This document shows, one piece after another, positions 23,971 to 35,411 of a stretch of DNA of 64,000 nt; position 1 is the first letter of the stretch; every line of letters starts with the position of its first letter. Under the pieces are notes generated by a model. That model saw nothing but the letters and a program-made list of their open reading frames with translations. It was not told the DNA's origin and made no database searches. Position numbers and translations under genes: made by a program. The DNA is from Agrostemma githago (lineage: Eukaryota; Streptophyta; Magnoliopsida; Caryophyllales; Caryophyllaceae). The stretch lies in NCBI GenBank assembly GCA_958450325.1, contig OY288243.1, forward strand, positions 56,814,378 to 56,878,377. The letters run 5' to 3'.

Positions 23971-24205
23971 GAGTGAAATTTCACCCGATGAAAAACCACC
24001 GGGCGAAATTTCGCCCGACGGTAAATTTGCCTCCCCGAAGATTTTCTGAGGACTACTCCACCGGGCGAAAATATAGGACAAAACTTTCGCCTACCGGGTG
24101 AAGTTTTGTCCGGCGGTAAAGGAGTGCAAAAATTGCAAAACGGGAAGAAGTCCACAGGGTGAAGTTTCACCCGGCGGTATTAGTCCGTGTACGATAGGGC
24201 GAAGT
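23971..24205 (+). repeat. U3 palindrome array, 5' LTR of B
   Basis: Units: GAGTGAAATTTCACCC (23971-23986), the exact palindrome GGGCGAAATTTCGCCC (24001-24016), GGGTGAAGTTTTGTCC, GGGTGAAGTTTCACCC and GGGCGAAGTTCCACC. The array ends about 95 bp before the TATA-like box. The 3' LTR lacks the first unit. Confidence 0.8.
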
Positions 24206-24297
24206 TCCACCTCATGAAGAATAAAGGGTGATTGTCTCACTAATGGAGCAAAAAGTTGGATTTGGGCTTTAGGTTAAGAGATCCATTAAGGCATTAC

Positions 24298-24314
24298 TTT
24301 ATATATGTATACCC
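24298..24314 (+). promoter_or_regulatory. TATA-like box of LTR B
   Basis: TTTATATATGTATACCC; the 3' LTR has the same feature near 44312-44328. Position in the LTR fits the U3 promoter. Confidence 0.5.
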
Positions 24315-25621
24315 TAGTTTGTTGTCTAAGGAGCCATTCCATAATTCCATCATTCCATGAGGCCTTCATTAGTATACTACCATCCATTAGTAGATCCTTA
24401 TAGTAGTTTAGTAATTCTCTATAATTCTAGTAGTTTACATAGTAATTTAGTAGTAGATCTTCATAGTTTCCATCAATTTCCTTCCTTTAGATCTTAATTT
24501 CCAAGTTTGTAGAAGATTATTTCAAATTTTATTTGAAGATTTGTGGAGATTATTAAGGGATTAGTGACAAATCTCTTTATTCTCTTCATCAAAGATTCAA
24601 CCTTTAATTATGTAATCTTCTTATTTATTGCTGATCTTCATAGTTGGTATATTTCTCTTCCACTCTCTAATCTCTAGTTTAGATTTAATTATTGTTCTTT
24701 CAATATTTTTCATTTAATTGTTCTTTCATTATTGTCTTGTTTAGATCATCTTTATTTATGTTGTTTTAGATCATTTCGTGTTTATTGTGTTGATTGTATT
24801 TTTATTCATTGTTTGTTGTTAGTTTAGATCTAATTTATGTTGTTCTAGATTATTTTCTAATTCATAGTTTTGTGGTTAATTTGTTAGATCGTAATTTCCC
24901 TGTCGTTTTGTTGTTATTTCCTTTAGATTTAGTTATTATGCATGTTGTACTTATTTTCTCCTTTGTTATTGTTTTGTTGTTTTCCATTATGAGTAGTGAG
25001 TAGATTTCTTGTTGGGTGGTTTAGGGATGAGGATCTTGGATTATTTGAATTAAGGGATGTTGGTGGGTTGTTTGCTTGTTGGTTTATCTTGTTTAGGGTT
25101 GTTCTGTCATTGTTGTTTTAGTCCGGCCAACTAGACCGACCTTGACTCATTCCTATCAGTATGGGAAAACTCGGGGTAGATATATCTTAATTTGAGACTT
25201 ACCCTTCTTCGCCGCGAAAGCGAGTTTTTAGGTGGGTTGGGCGAAGAAACCGAAAGGTGGCATTCTCCCTTTATCAATGTTGTAACCAACCCGATTCCGA
25301 TTTTCTTAAACCCCAATTTCCGAATCCCGACTTCCCCCTAACATCTTTTCCTTAATTGATCATCTCTAGTTATTTCTATTGTTATTTCTCTAGTTATTTA
25401 ATTTTCGTCTTTTACCGCATTTCTAGCATTGACTCGACCTTTAGAACCCCCTCTAGATCCCAAACACGTTGCTCTTAACCCGATTCCGTTCCGTTCCCTA
25501 TGGACCGACCTCGACTTACCACGATTACTCTAGTAGTTTTTGTGTTATTACGAGTCTATAAATATTGTTTGACCCCCCATCCCTCGCTAAACGACCGATC
25601 CGATTTGAGGGCGAGTCAAAA

Positions 25622-25640
25622 TGGTGTCGTTGCCTGGGAG
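25622..25640 (+). other. Primer binding site, element B (tRNA-Asp, decayed)
   Basis: TGGTGTCGTTGCCTGGGAG, three bases after the LTR, differs from the tRNA-Asp complement TGGCGCCGTTGCCGGGGA at four positions, including two C-to-T changes. Confidence 0.7.
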
Positions 25641-25755
25641 CGGCGAGTAATTGTGTTTTTAGTTATTGTGTTTTGTTATTTGCTTTAGTTTAGTCTATTT
25701 CTCCCTTTTCCCTAGTACTGTTAGGTGCTAGGAGTCTTACCGTATAATTGAGTTT

Positions 25756-27789
25756 ATGTCCAAGAATACATCATCGCCCTTGTGGTTCGATCCAGAGTCG
25801 GAAAGGACTTTTAGAGCATTGAATTTTCGGGATAATAACTCAACCACTATTATTCCACATCCTCCATTATCACCTCCTAACCTTAATCTCATCCTACCAC
25901 CTACACCTTCTACATCACATAATCTCATTCCAAATAATCCTTCTACCCCACCACCACCAAAAACTCCACCACCAAATCAAAATTCATCCCCTCCAAATCA
26001 TCCAAATCCAAATCTATCACCACCAACAATCCAACCAATGGTGAGCTTAGCCTCTCATTCCCAACTTACACACGAAGAAACACCTTCACCGGTTGATTTC
26101 TAAGTGATTCCCGAAAATTATGAATTGAAAGCTTCTTTAACAAATGCGGTTCAATAAGATACTTTTCATGGTTTTTCCCAAGAAGATGCCCAAGAGCACA
26201 TCGCTTCACTTAAAGAAAAATTAGTAGGATCCCGTCTCAATGGATTAACTTCATGCCAATTACACCGATTATTATTTCCAAAGACCTTGAGAGATAGAGC
26301 TCGTAGATGGCTTCAAGGTCATCCCGCTAATACATTCACAACATGGGCTCAATTATCCAATGCCTTCTTGGAGAAATATTTTCCACCGTCAAAGACCAAC
26401 CAATATCGCATGGAAATACAAACATTCAAGCAAGATGAATTTGAAAGCCTAAGTGAGACTTGGGAAAGAATTAGAGATCTATTGCGCAAGTGCCCTCACC
26501 ATGGAATACCCGATTGGCTAACAACCCAAACATTTTACAACGACCTTTCATCAAGAACCAAGGAAAACCTCAATTCGACCGTCGGAGGAGACTTTTCTTC
26601 CCTTACCGATGAGGCATCTAAGAATCTTATTGAAAAGATGGCAAGGAGTGATTCTAGAGTGGGTCAATCGAGGGATTCTAGAAAGAAAGTTGAAGTGAAT
26701 TCATCTAAGAGTTCTAATGAATTGAAACTTGAAGCAGAAGTTGAAGAATTGAAAAAGAAAATGGATGCCATGAGCTCTAAGCCTACTCCTAGAGGTATGT
26801 ACCAAATTCAAGGGAGTGTTCCAACACGGAAACCATCGCCTCCTAAACAAATAACATGGGAAGTTCACTGTGATCATTGTGTCAATTACGGCCATGATTC
26901 TAGCTCTTGCATTCCTAATGAAGAAACTTATATTGAAGAGTCAAATGAAGTCCAAGCTATACAAGTGTATGGGCAAAGACCTCAATTTGATTCCTTTTCC
27001 AACACCTACAATGCCGGCACAAGGTTTCATTCAAATTTTTCTTATGGAAATCAAAATGTTCAAAATCCAATGTCGCGTGCCCAAGGGAGTCAATCGAGGC
27101 CATTTAATCAAAATCAACAAAGGCCCTTTAATCCAGGTCCTCCAAAGATGCCCCCATTTTTGTCTCCTCACAAAAGGAGCAACTTCAATCTACAAGGTAG
27201 CAACTTTCAGGTTCCCAACAATTACCATAATCCACATGGTAACAATTTCAATCATGGATACAATCAAGGGTTCCAAGGCAATTTTCAAGGAAATCAAAGT
27301 TACAATCAACAACCATTCAATCAACCCTCTCAATCTTATGGCCAATCAAGCAATTTTCAATATGGTCAAGGAGGAGTTCCATGGGATAATATTAGTGATT
27401 TGCAAAGAGCTGTTGGGCAACTATGGAGTGAGCATCAAGATACAAAAGCAAGGTTAAAGGTTTGGGAATCACAAGAAGCAACAAAAGCCTTAGCCGCTCC
27501 AATTCATCCACCCCATGGTTTGCCCGGGCAACCCCAAAACCCAAGAGACCCTTCACACCAAGCAAATGCCGTAATTTTGGGAGGTGGCAAAGAACTTGAG
27601 GACCCGTACAAGAACTTGAACTTGAACACCAAAAGCACCACATCCAAAGTCAATCAATCAAGTGCACCACAAGCAACATCTCCCACTTCCCCCAAACAAA
27701 ACCGGGGAATACAAGCGGAGTTTGATATCCTCCAAAATGCGGAGATTGAGCAAAGAGGACTTAAAAGAAAGAAAAGGAGAAAATGGTAG
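25756..27789 (+). pseudogene. gag: Gag polyprotein, element B (broken)
   Basis: One frame from MSKNTSSPLWFDPESERTF at 25756 to 27789, interrupted by TAA at 26101-26103 and TAA at 26155-26157. It has a Pro/Asn-rich N-terminal part, the retrotransposon gag core (RARRWLQGHPANTFTTWAQL, WERIRDLLRKCPHHGIPDWL) at about 26290-26520, a Lys/Glu-rich coiled-coil-like stretch, a CCHC knuckle CDHCVNYGHDSSSC near 26870-26910, and a long N/Q/F-rich tail. The frame ends at 27789 because of an indel in an A-rich run; the normal continuation (AEEAKRKVAERLAEEEEE) is in the next frame. Element C has Gln at the codon that is a stop at 26155. Confidence 0.85.
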
Positions 27790-28570
27790 CGGAAGAAGCA
27801 AAAAGGAAAGTGGCGGAGCGATTAGCCGAAGAAGAAGAAGAATCCAATGTTTCACCGCCTCCCGCTTTTGTCCCACCATTGCCTTTTCCCGAACGAGCTA
27901 AGCCACACAAGGAGAATGCCTAATTTAGCCATTTCGTGGACATGTTAAAGAAGATGGAGGTAGCTTTACCTTTCACCGAGGTAATTTCTCAAATGCTCTT
28001 TTATTCTAAGTTTTTGAAAGAAGTCTTGACTAAAAAGAGGACAATAGAGGACAAAGATTGTGTCCCTCTCACGGCACAATGTAGTGCCATTTTTATGAAT
28101 CAAATGCCAAAGAAACTAGAGGATCCCGGTATTTTTTCCATCCCTTGTCGGGTTGGAAATATTGTTGTTAATCAAGGTTTATGTGACCTAGGGGCTAGTG
28201 TTAGTTTGTTACCCTATTCAATTGCTAAGAGACTTAGTGTGGGGCAGATGAGACCCACTAGTATGTCGATTCAACTTGCGGATAGGTCCGTCAAGTACCC
28301 ACTTGGGATACTTGAGGATGTACCCATGCAAGTTGGTAAGTTTTTCATTCCCTCCGACTTTGTTGTCATGGATATTCCCGAAGACACTATTACCCCCATT
28401 ATCTTAGGTCGATCTTTTATGGCTACCGGTGGTACTATAGTTGATGTAAAGAATGGAAAGTTGTCTTTTAACATAGGGAATGAGTCGGTAGAGTTTTCCC
28501 TTTCTCAAGCTCTTAAACAACCAATGATTGAACAAACGTATCCCATTGAATTTATTGATAGTTTGGTTGA
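27790..28570 (+). pseudogene. Aspartic protease region of pol, element B
   Basis: After the shift near 27770 the frame carries RAKPHKENA, a TAA at 27921-27923 (element C has Gln here), then an open frame from 27936. The pre-protease part (VALPFTEVISQM) and the active site CDLGASVSLLPYS at about 28180-28215 are intact, as is the flap region (VMDIPEDTITPIILGRSF). The protease itself is open, so its damage lies upstream in the link to gag and downstream at 29046. Confidence 0.8.
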
Positions 28571-28689
28571 GTATAGCTTGATAGATGATGAGAAAGAAGA
28601 GGAACCACTTGATTTCCCACCTCTTGAAGATGAATGCTTACATGAAGAAAAGGTAGAATCACTATCGATAGATAAGAGTATGGTATCCT

Positions 28690-30250
28690 CTCCTCCTAAT
28701 CTTGAACTTAAACCTCTCCCCTCTTCCCTCAAATATGCTTTTCTTGAAGGAACTAATTATCCCGTTATCGTCAATGCTACCCTTGATGGACCTCAATTGG
28801 AAAAACTTTTAATTGTTTTGAGAAAGCACAAAAAGGCCATCGGGTATAGCATTGCCGACCTCCAAGGCATAAGCCCAAATGTTTGTATGCATAGGATCAT
28901 CTATGAGGATGACCACCGCCCTTCGGTTGAGGGTCAACGTAGGTTGAACCCCTCCATGAAAGAGGTTGTCATGAAGGAAGTCCTCAAGTTGTATGAGGCT
29001 AACATTATATACCCGATAACCGGAAGTAAATGGGTTAGCTCCGTATAAGTTGTGCTGAAAAAAGGAGGAATGACGGTTGTGAAAGGAGAAAAGGGTGAGT
29101 TGATTTCTACTAGGACTATTACCGGTTGGCGCAAGTGTATAGACTATCGAAAATTGAAAACGGCCACTGTCAAAGACCATTTCCCCCTTCCCTTCATTGA
29201 TCAAATGCTTGAAATATTAGCGCATCATTCTTACTTTTTTTTCCTCGATGGTCATTCGGGATTTATTCAAATCCCTATTCACCCCAATGACCAAGAGAAG
29301 ACCACTTTCACATGTCTATATGGCACCTATGCTTATCGAAGGATGTCATTCGGATTATGTAATGCGCCGAGAACGTTTCAAAGATGTATGATGGCTATTT
29401 TCTCCGATTTTATTGAAAAATCTATGGAAGTTTTTATGGATGACTTTAGTGTCCATGGTACATCTTTTGATTCTTGCCTTGAAAATCTTGATCAAGTGTT
29501 AGCTCGATGTGAAGAGTATAGACTTGTTTTAAATTGGGAAAAATGTCATTTTATGGTTGAACAAGGTGTTGTCCTGGGTCATATTCTTTCTAATAGAGGA
29601 CTCGAAGTTGATAAGGCCAAAGTCTCCGTGATTGAGAACTTGCCACCTCCGACTAATGTCAAAGGGGTGAGGAGTTTTCTAGGTCACGTCGGCTTTTATA
29701 GGCTGTTCATTAAAGATTTTTCTAAGATTGTCAAGCCTTTAACTTCTTTGATTATGAAAGATACACCTTTTGTTTTTGATGACTTGTGTCTTGAGGCCTT
29801 TTTTAGGATAAAGACCGCTCTCACCACCGCTCAAATTATCAAAGCACCCAATTGGAATCTTCCATTTGAAATCATGTGCGATGCCTCCGATTTTGCCGTT
29901 GGTGCCGTTCTAGGACAACGGATCGACAAGAAGCTACATGTGATATACTATGCAAGCAAGACTCTAGATGAAGCCCAATCAAGGTATACCACAACCGAAA
30001 AAGAGATGCTTGCCGTTGTCTATGCCATGGAAAAATTTCGAACATATGTTACCGGTTCCAAAGTCATTATTCATACCGATCATGCGACCATTCGATATAT
30101 TATGTCCAAAAAGGAGACCAAGTCCCGACTCTTTCGATGGGTTCTCCTTCTACAAGAATTTGACATCCAGATTAAAGACAAAGCGGATTGGAGAACTTGG
30201 TAGCGGATCACCTAAGTAGACTAATGGTTAGTAAAGAAAGCAAAGAAGAT
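28690..30250 (+). pseudogene. Reverse transcriptase and RNase H, element B (broken)
   Basis: RT: QGISPNVCMHRI, QRRLNPSMKEVV, then TAA at 29046-29048 (Gln in element C), CIDYRKLKTATVKDHFPLPF, FLDGHSGFIQIPIHPND, MSFGLCNAPRTFQRCMM and the catalytic FMDDFSVHG near 29435-29460 with both Asp present. The thumb (VKGVRSFLGHVGFYRLFIKD) and RNase H (FEIMCDASDFAVGAVLGQ, YTTTEKEMLAVVYAMEKF, IHTDHATIRYIMSKKE) are open to 30203, where a one-base indel shifts the frame before VADHLSRL. A TGA lies at 30317-30319 in the tether. Best preserved RT in the three Athila copies, but not functional. Confidence 0.85.
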
Positions 30251-30410
30251 GAAGGTATACCCACCAATGAAGCAATGAGAGATGAGGCCTTGATGGCCAT
30301 TGAAACTGATACACCTTGATACGCTGATATCGTCAATTTCTTAGTGACTCATTTTATTCTGGGCGATTATTCCAAGCCAGAGAGGAAGAAACTACGTTAT
30401 GAAGCCCGAC

Positions 30411-30474
30411 TGTAATACCCGCATTTTTTTCGGGAAGGCCTAGTTAAGGCTCTTGGATAAACAGGGGTGTTACA
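30411..30474. mobile_element. 64 bp LTR-like insertion inside pol
   Basis: Starts TGTAATACCC, ends GGGGTGTTACA, so it has TG...CA ends with an imperfect inverted repeat of about 10 bp. It is flanked by a perfect 5 bp duplication CCGAC (30406-30410, 30475-30479). Removing it and one duplicate restores the pol reading frame across the tether-integrase junction. It looks like a strongly deleted solo LTR; TGTAATACCC starts are common in other gypsy lineages (established knowledge). Confidence 0.8.
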
Positions 30475-31679
30475 CCGACGATATTATTGGGATGAGCCTT
30501 ATTTGTTCTGCCGTTGTATGGATGGAATCTATCGACGATGTGTGATGGCCAACGAAGGATTTGATATTGTGAAGCACCTTCACTCGACACCTTGTGGTGG
30601 ACACTTGGCCAACCAAAAGACAATTGTCAAGGTTCTCCAAAGCGGGTTTTAGTCGCCTTCCATGTTCAAGGACATTAGAGATTCCATTCTCACATGTGAT
30701 GCTTGCCAAAGAAGTGGCAATATAACAAAAATAAATGAGATGCCCCTTCAGCCCATTTTAGAAATCGAAGTGTTCGATGTTTGGGGCATTGATTTCATGG
30801 GTCCGTTCACATCCTCTTTTAGCAACAAATACATCCTAGTAGCGGTCGATTATGTCTCAAAATGGATCGAGGCCGTAGCTTCTCCCACTAATGACTCCAA
30901 GGTTGTAATCAAGCTTTTCAAGAATGTAATCTTCCCGAGATTCGGTATGCCTAGAGCCATAATTAGTGATGGAGGCTCTCATTTTAGGAAAGATACCTTT
31001 GAACACCTTCTTAGGAAGTATGGTATCACTCACGAGATGTCCCTAGCCTATCCCTCAATCAAATGGGCAAGCCGCGATCTCCAACCGTCAAATCAAAGGA
31101 ATTTTGGAAAAAGTTGTAAATACACACCGAAAGGATTGGTCATTGAAATTGAATGACGCCCTTTGGGCATTGAGGACGGCTTACAAAGCGCCGGGAACCA
31201 CTCCTTATCGTCTTGTGTATGGTAAAGCTTGTCATTTACCGGTGGAATTAGAACACAAAGCCAAATGGACAATCAAAGAGCTAAACTTTGATGAGAGTGT
31301 TGTAGGAAATAATCGCCTTCTCCAACTACAAGAATTGGAAGAACAAAGACTTGAAGTCTACGAGAGTTCGAAGATCTACAAGGAGCGAACTCGCAAATGG
31401 CACGATTCTAAGATACTTCGTAAGGACTTCTCCGTTGGTGATAAGGTATTACTTTTCAACTCTCGTTTTAAGCTTTTTCCCGGTAAGTTGAAATCGAAAT
31501 GGTCGGGTCCATTCAAAGTGACCAAGGTGCAACCATATGGATCAATAGAGATTTCTAGCCCGGAAACCGGGAAATTTATGGTTAATGGGCAACATTTGAA
31601 GATTTATCATCCCGGTCACATTCGTGAGACCTTTGTTACCGTGAAACTTGGTGAGCTCCCGTTTGGGAGCGTTGTTTGA
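30475..31679 (+). pseudogene. Integrase, element B (broken)
   Basis: HHCC zinc motif (KHLHSTPCGGH...CDACQRSG, 30570-30715) contains a TAG at 30650-30652 where element C has Trp. The catalytic core follows: VWGIDFMGPF near 30780-30810, ISDGGSHF near 30963-30985, and RQIKGILEK near 31080 after a one-base frameshift around 31050. The C-terminal part (KVLLFNSRFKLFPGKLKSKWSGPFKV) is open to 31679 and ends GELPFGSVV. Confidence 0.85.
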
Positions 31680-31984
31680 CCCTCTCTCGAATTGAAGTAG
31701 GTTTGGTGGTATCCTCAATAACCACCTTGTATATATATGTATCATATTCTTTGAGCTTGTTAGTTTGTTAGTTTGAGAAGAATGGATGAACTTAAATTTC
31801 GCTATGGAGCATTTATTTGAATGAAGATCAAACTTTTGGAGAAGTTATGGAGCTTAATTTGAAGACCACAAGCATGTTTGTGGGAGATATTAATAATGTA
31901 ATGTGAGTCGTGTCGGCATTTGAATCTCTAGGTGATTATTGAAGAGTCATGGAATGGCAAGGCGGAAAAACAAAACTTACAAGA

Positions 31985-32125
31985 CCGTTTGGTGAAACTT
32001 CACCCGGTGAGACTATTGACGGGGGAAGATTGACAAAGGTTGGCAGAATTGATTTTCACACCGAAATACCGTCGGGTGAAATTTCACCCGATGGTACTTG
32101 ACCGGGTGAAACTTCACCCGACGAC
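31985..32125 (+). repeat. Post-pol palindrome array, element B
   Basis: Units: TTGGTGAAACTTCACCC, exact palindrome GGGTGAAATTTCACCC at 32074-32089, and GGGTGAAACTTCACCC. It sits between pol and the env-like gene and repeats the U3 motif. Confidence 0.65.
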
Positions 32126-32171
32126 ATGGGCCGGATCACCTATACCTTATTTACTCACTACACTATCAATT

Positions 32172-33161
32172 CCCTCGTTCACATATACCCCACATAACTT
32201 TCCCTCCAAAATATTTACACCAAATTTTTATCAATCTACATCAAATAGACATGGGCCATTTTCACCAATAGACATGGGTTTCACGACCCATGTTAAGTTG
32301 AGTGACATCTATTGTCAAATACTTAGACATAGGTCGTACAACCTATGTCTATCTACAACATAGACATAGGTTTTACTAATAACCCATGTCTACTGTTATA
32401 TTAGACATAGGTTTTCAAAATTAACCCATGTCTATAAAAAACTATAGACATGGTTTTTTGTACGCCTTATGTCTATTTATAAATATAGACATGGGTTATT
32501 TCGTATGCCCTACGTCTATTGAACTGCTAAATTACCAAAAAAAAATACAAAATAGGCACTATTGAACTGCTAAATTACAAAAAAAATACAAAATAGGCAC
32601 ACCACTTTCACATAAATGGTCACTAAATTTATTAATAGCAAAACAATTAATTACAGGCACAAGACACCCTCGTTCACATATACCCCACATAACTTTCCCT
32701 CCAAAATATTTACACCAAATTTTTATCAATCTACATCAAATAGACATGGGCCATTTTCACCAATAGACATGGGTTTCACGACCCATGTTAAGTTGAGTGA
32801 CATCTATTCTCAAATACTTAGACATAGGTCGTACGACCTATGTCTATCTACAACATAGACATAGGTTTTACTAATAACCCATGTCTACTGTTATATTAGA
32901 CATAGGTTTTCAAAATTAACCCATGTCTATAAAAAACTATAGACATGGTTTTTTGTACGCCTTATGTCTATTTATAAATATAGACATGGGTTATTTCGTA
33001 TGCCCTACGTCTATTGAACTGCTAAATTACCAAAAAAAAATACAAAATAGGCACTATTGAACTGCTAAATTACAAAAAAAAATACAAAATAGGCACACCA
33101 CTTTCACATAAATGGTCACTAAATTTATTAATAGCAAAACAATTAATTACAGGCACAAGAC
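32172..33161. repeat. 495 bp tandem duplication of the CACTA subterminal region
   Basis: The unit starting CCCTCGTTCACATATACC at 32172 is repeated from 32667. I see only a few differences, such as CTATTGTCAAAT/CTATTCTCAAAT, CGTACAACC/CGTACGACC and A-run length. Each unit holds about ten TAGACATGGG/TAGACATAGG words in both orientations, then a tail with ACTGCTAAATTAC repeats. Confidence 0.85.
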
Positions 33162-33680
33162 ATTATCTCTCTTTCCTTCTGCACTACACTATACAGATAC
33201 TTAAATACAAATCTAAATTGGATACCGGATCAGGAAACCTAATAACCATGCTAATAAAGCGACTATAATCAAGACACCGCTGCTCATGATGTTCCTCTTA
33301 ACCTTTCTTCGAACTATCACCTGTCATTCAAACAAATATGCAAACTAATTACAATTTAGTGACCAAAATAATCAGCACTATCACTGCATAATTAGTGTTA
33401 ATAGGAATTAACACTAGAAAACAGTAGCTCGAGTTACCCCAAATTCGACGAACTTCTCAATACAAAATTAAATTCAAAAATTCAAAAATCAGAAAACGGA
33501 AACATAATTGAAAACCTGTAATGTATGAGCACTTCAACCATCGAGTATAAAAACATTTTCTTGTCATAGAGTCATAGTGGCTGAGCTACTTAATAACCTG
33601 TGGGATCGTAAAAACCCTCATGTTTTGGGTCAACAACTATAAGACTGCAAATTGCTTACTAGCAAAACATAATAATAAAA

Positions 33681-33889
33681 TCATGTAGGAGAATACAGGT
33701 AGACGTTGCACCGTGTGTAATTCTGACCGGTTTTGGTTGAGTTTAATACCAATACAGTATTACTTGAAGGTGGCATGTTACTCTGTAATTGTTGGCCCAT
33801 GTATGCCCCTGATGATTTCGTAACAATCGTTAGAGGCAAAGTAAGCTCACAAACATCATCAAAATAATGGAATGCCGATACAGTAACAA
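33681..33889 (-). pseudogene. Possible captured exon, unknown gene
   Basis: The minus frame reads FDDVCELTLPLTIVTKSSGAY then MGQQLQSNMPPSSNTVLVLN, which has the composition of real coding sequence. I do not recognise it. It lies on the other side of the candidate Helitron from the exon at 36772-36945 and in the same orientation, so both may come from one gene whose intron received the Helitron. Weak. Confidence 0.3.
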
Positions 33890-34875
33890 TCAATATATAT
33901 ATTAATAAAGCAGGAACTTTTCGAGCGATATGATTGGTCCAAATTTTTTAATATATTTTTTTAGTTAAATAAATAATAGAGTATAAGAATTTGTATATGA
34001 AAAAAAAATCCTACTCCACCTGAGACTCGATTTTAAAAAAAAATAAAGAATATAGTAATTTATATAGAAAAAAAACAACCCTACTCCATTTATTAAGACT
34101 CAAAAAATTATCACTATATAAACCGGCGATTATCACCTCATAAGGCAACAAAAATTGGACAGTGACATCGTGAAACGCTTAGTCAATTATGTTTGATCAT
34201 TGTTTTAATATTTATTCACCCTAAAAAAATATAAAAATAAAATTTTGAATTTTTTTAATAATTATTATTACTTCTAATATATTTTTTAATTTAAATAAAG
34301 AATATATAGAAAAACTAAGTAAAATTATCGCATATCGAAAAATTACGATGAGGTGATTAAATTATATGTATCACAAATAAGAGACATCATTCGTTTTTAG
34401 ATATAAAAAAAATGTAGTCTTATAAAATCTTTAAAAGTTACTTCTAAATTTTAGTAAAATTATCCCACATTGAGAAATTATAATAAGACGATGAAAATTC
34501 TATTATATAAATAAAAGTAATCATTCATCTTTAGATATTATCGAGAAATCTTTTGAGTCCTAAAAAGCATTCTTAAGACTATAAATTCAAGTAGAATTAT
34601 CTCACATAAAAAAATTATAAGTTGATTGAATTTTACTCTGTATTACTCATATACGGAGTATAATATAGAGTAATAATTCGTATATCTCAAACTGAAATCT
34701 TCTTTTGAGTCCTGAAAGAACTTTTAAGACTATAAACTTAAGTAGAATTATCCCACGTCGCAAAATTAGGATGAGGTGATGAAATTGTACATCATCAATA
34801 AGATAAATTTTTCGTTTTTAGATGTCAAAAATCTTTTGAGTCATATAATAGCTTTTAAGGCTATAAATTGAAGTA

Positions 34876-35089
34876 CTACCTCTATCCATTTTTATTCTTC
34901 CTACTTTTCTTAATGAATTGTCCATCTTTAAACATCCTACCTATAATTTTTTCTTTTTGGTTGATTTTTATGGGCAAAATCATTTCTGACCACACATTTT
35001 CTTTCAACTTTCATTTTCCACCACATACTCCATTCTCTCCTCAATATATATGGTTCACTCCACTCAAGTTAAAATATGAATGGAGAGAG
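34876..35089. mobile_element. Stowaway-like MITE
   Basis: Ends CTACCTCTATCCATTTTTATTC and, inverted, CTCTCTCCATTCATATTTTA, flanked by TA on both sides (34874-34875, 35090-35091). About 214 bp, no coding sequence. Confidence 0.6.
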
Positions 35090-35140
35090 TAAAAATTATT
35101 CCACATCAAAAAATTACAATATGATGAGGAAATTCTATTA

Positions 35141-35411
35141 CTTCCTCCAAGTTTCTAACATCTTCTCACTTACCATTTTCATCCAAGTTTTTATCTTATT
35201 TCCATTTCATTTCTTTCCTTATTTGGCCATCATTTTTAGCATACTACCCTTACTACTTCCTACAAGTTTCTATACTTATTCGTCAGATATCCTATCCTTA
35301 CTACATATCCACTTGGACCACTTGAACACTTCTTATTATTTCTCAATATTTTAATGGTACCAAAACTTTGTGCCAATTTCCAATGGGTAGATCATTAAAA
35401 CTCGAAGGAAG
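35141..35411. mobile_element. Stowaway-like MITE
   Basis: Ends CTTCCTCCAAGTTTC and, inverted, CTTCCTTCGAGTTTT, flanked by TA (35139-35140, 35412-35413). About 271 bp, no transposase. Confidence 0.6.

Larger units (their letters stand above)
23661..25618 (+). repeat. 5' LTR of element B
   Basis: 1958 bp, from TGTCGTGTGCTAAATTTAG to GGGCGAGTCA. Pairs with the 3' LTR at 43723. It contains the palindrome array at 23971-24205, the TATA-like box near 24300, a long T-rich transcribed part and the GACCGACCTCGACTTACCACG block just before the end. Confidence 0.92.

Noticed and set aside
32156..32165. CACTACACTA as the left end of the CACTA-like element
   Set aside because: It does not match the right end CACTACTACAAAAC beyond the first bases, and the flanking triplet does not match TCA; it is probably part of element B.
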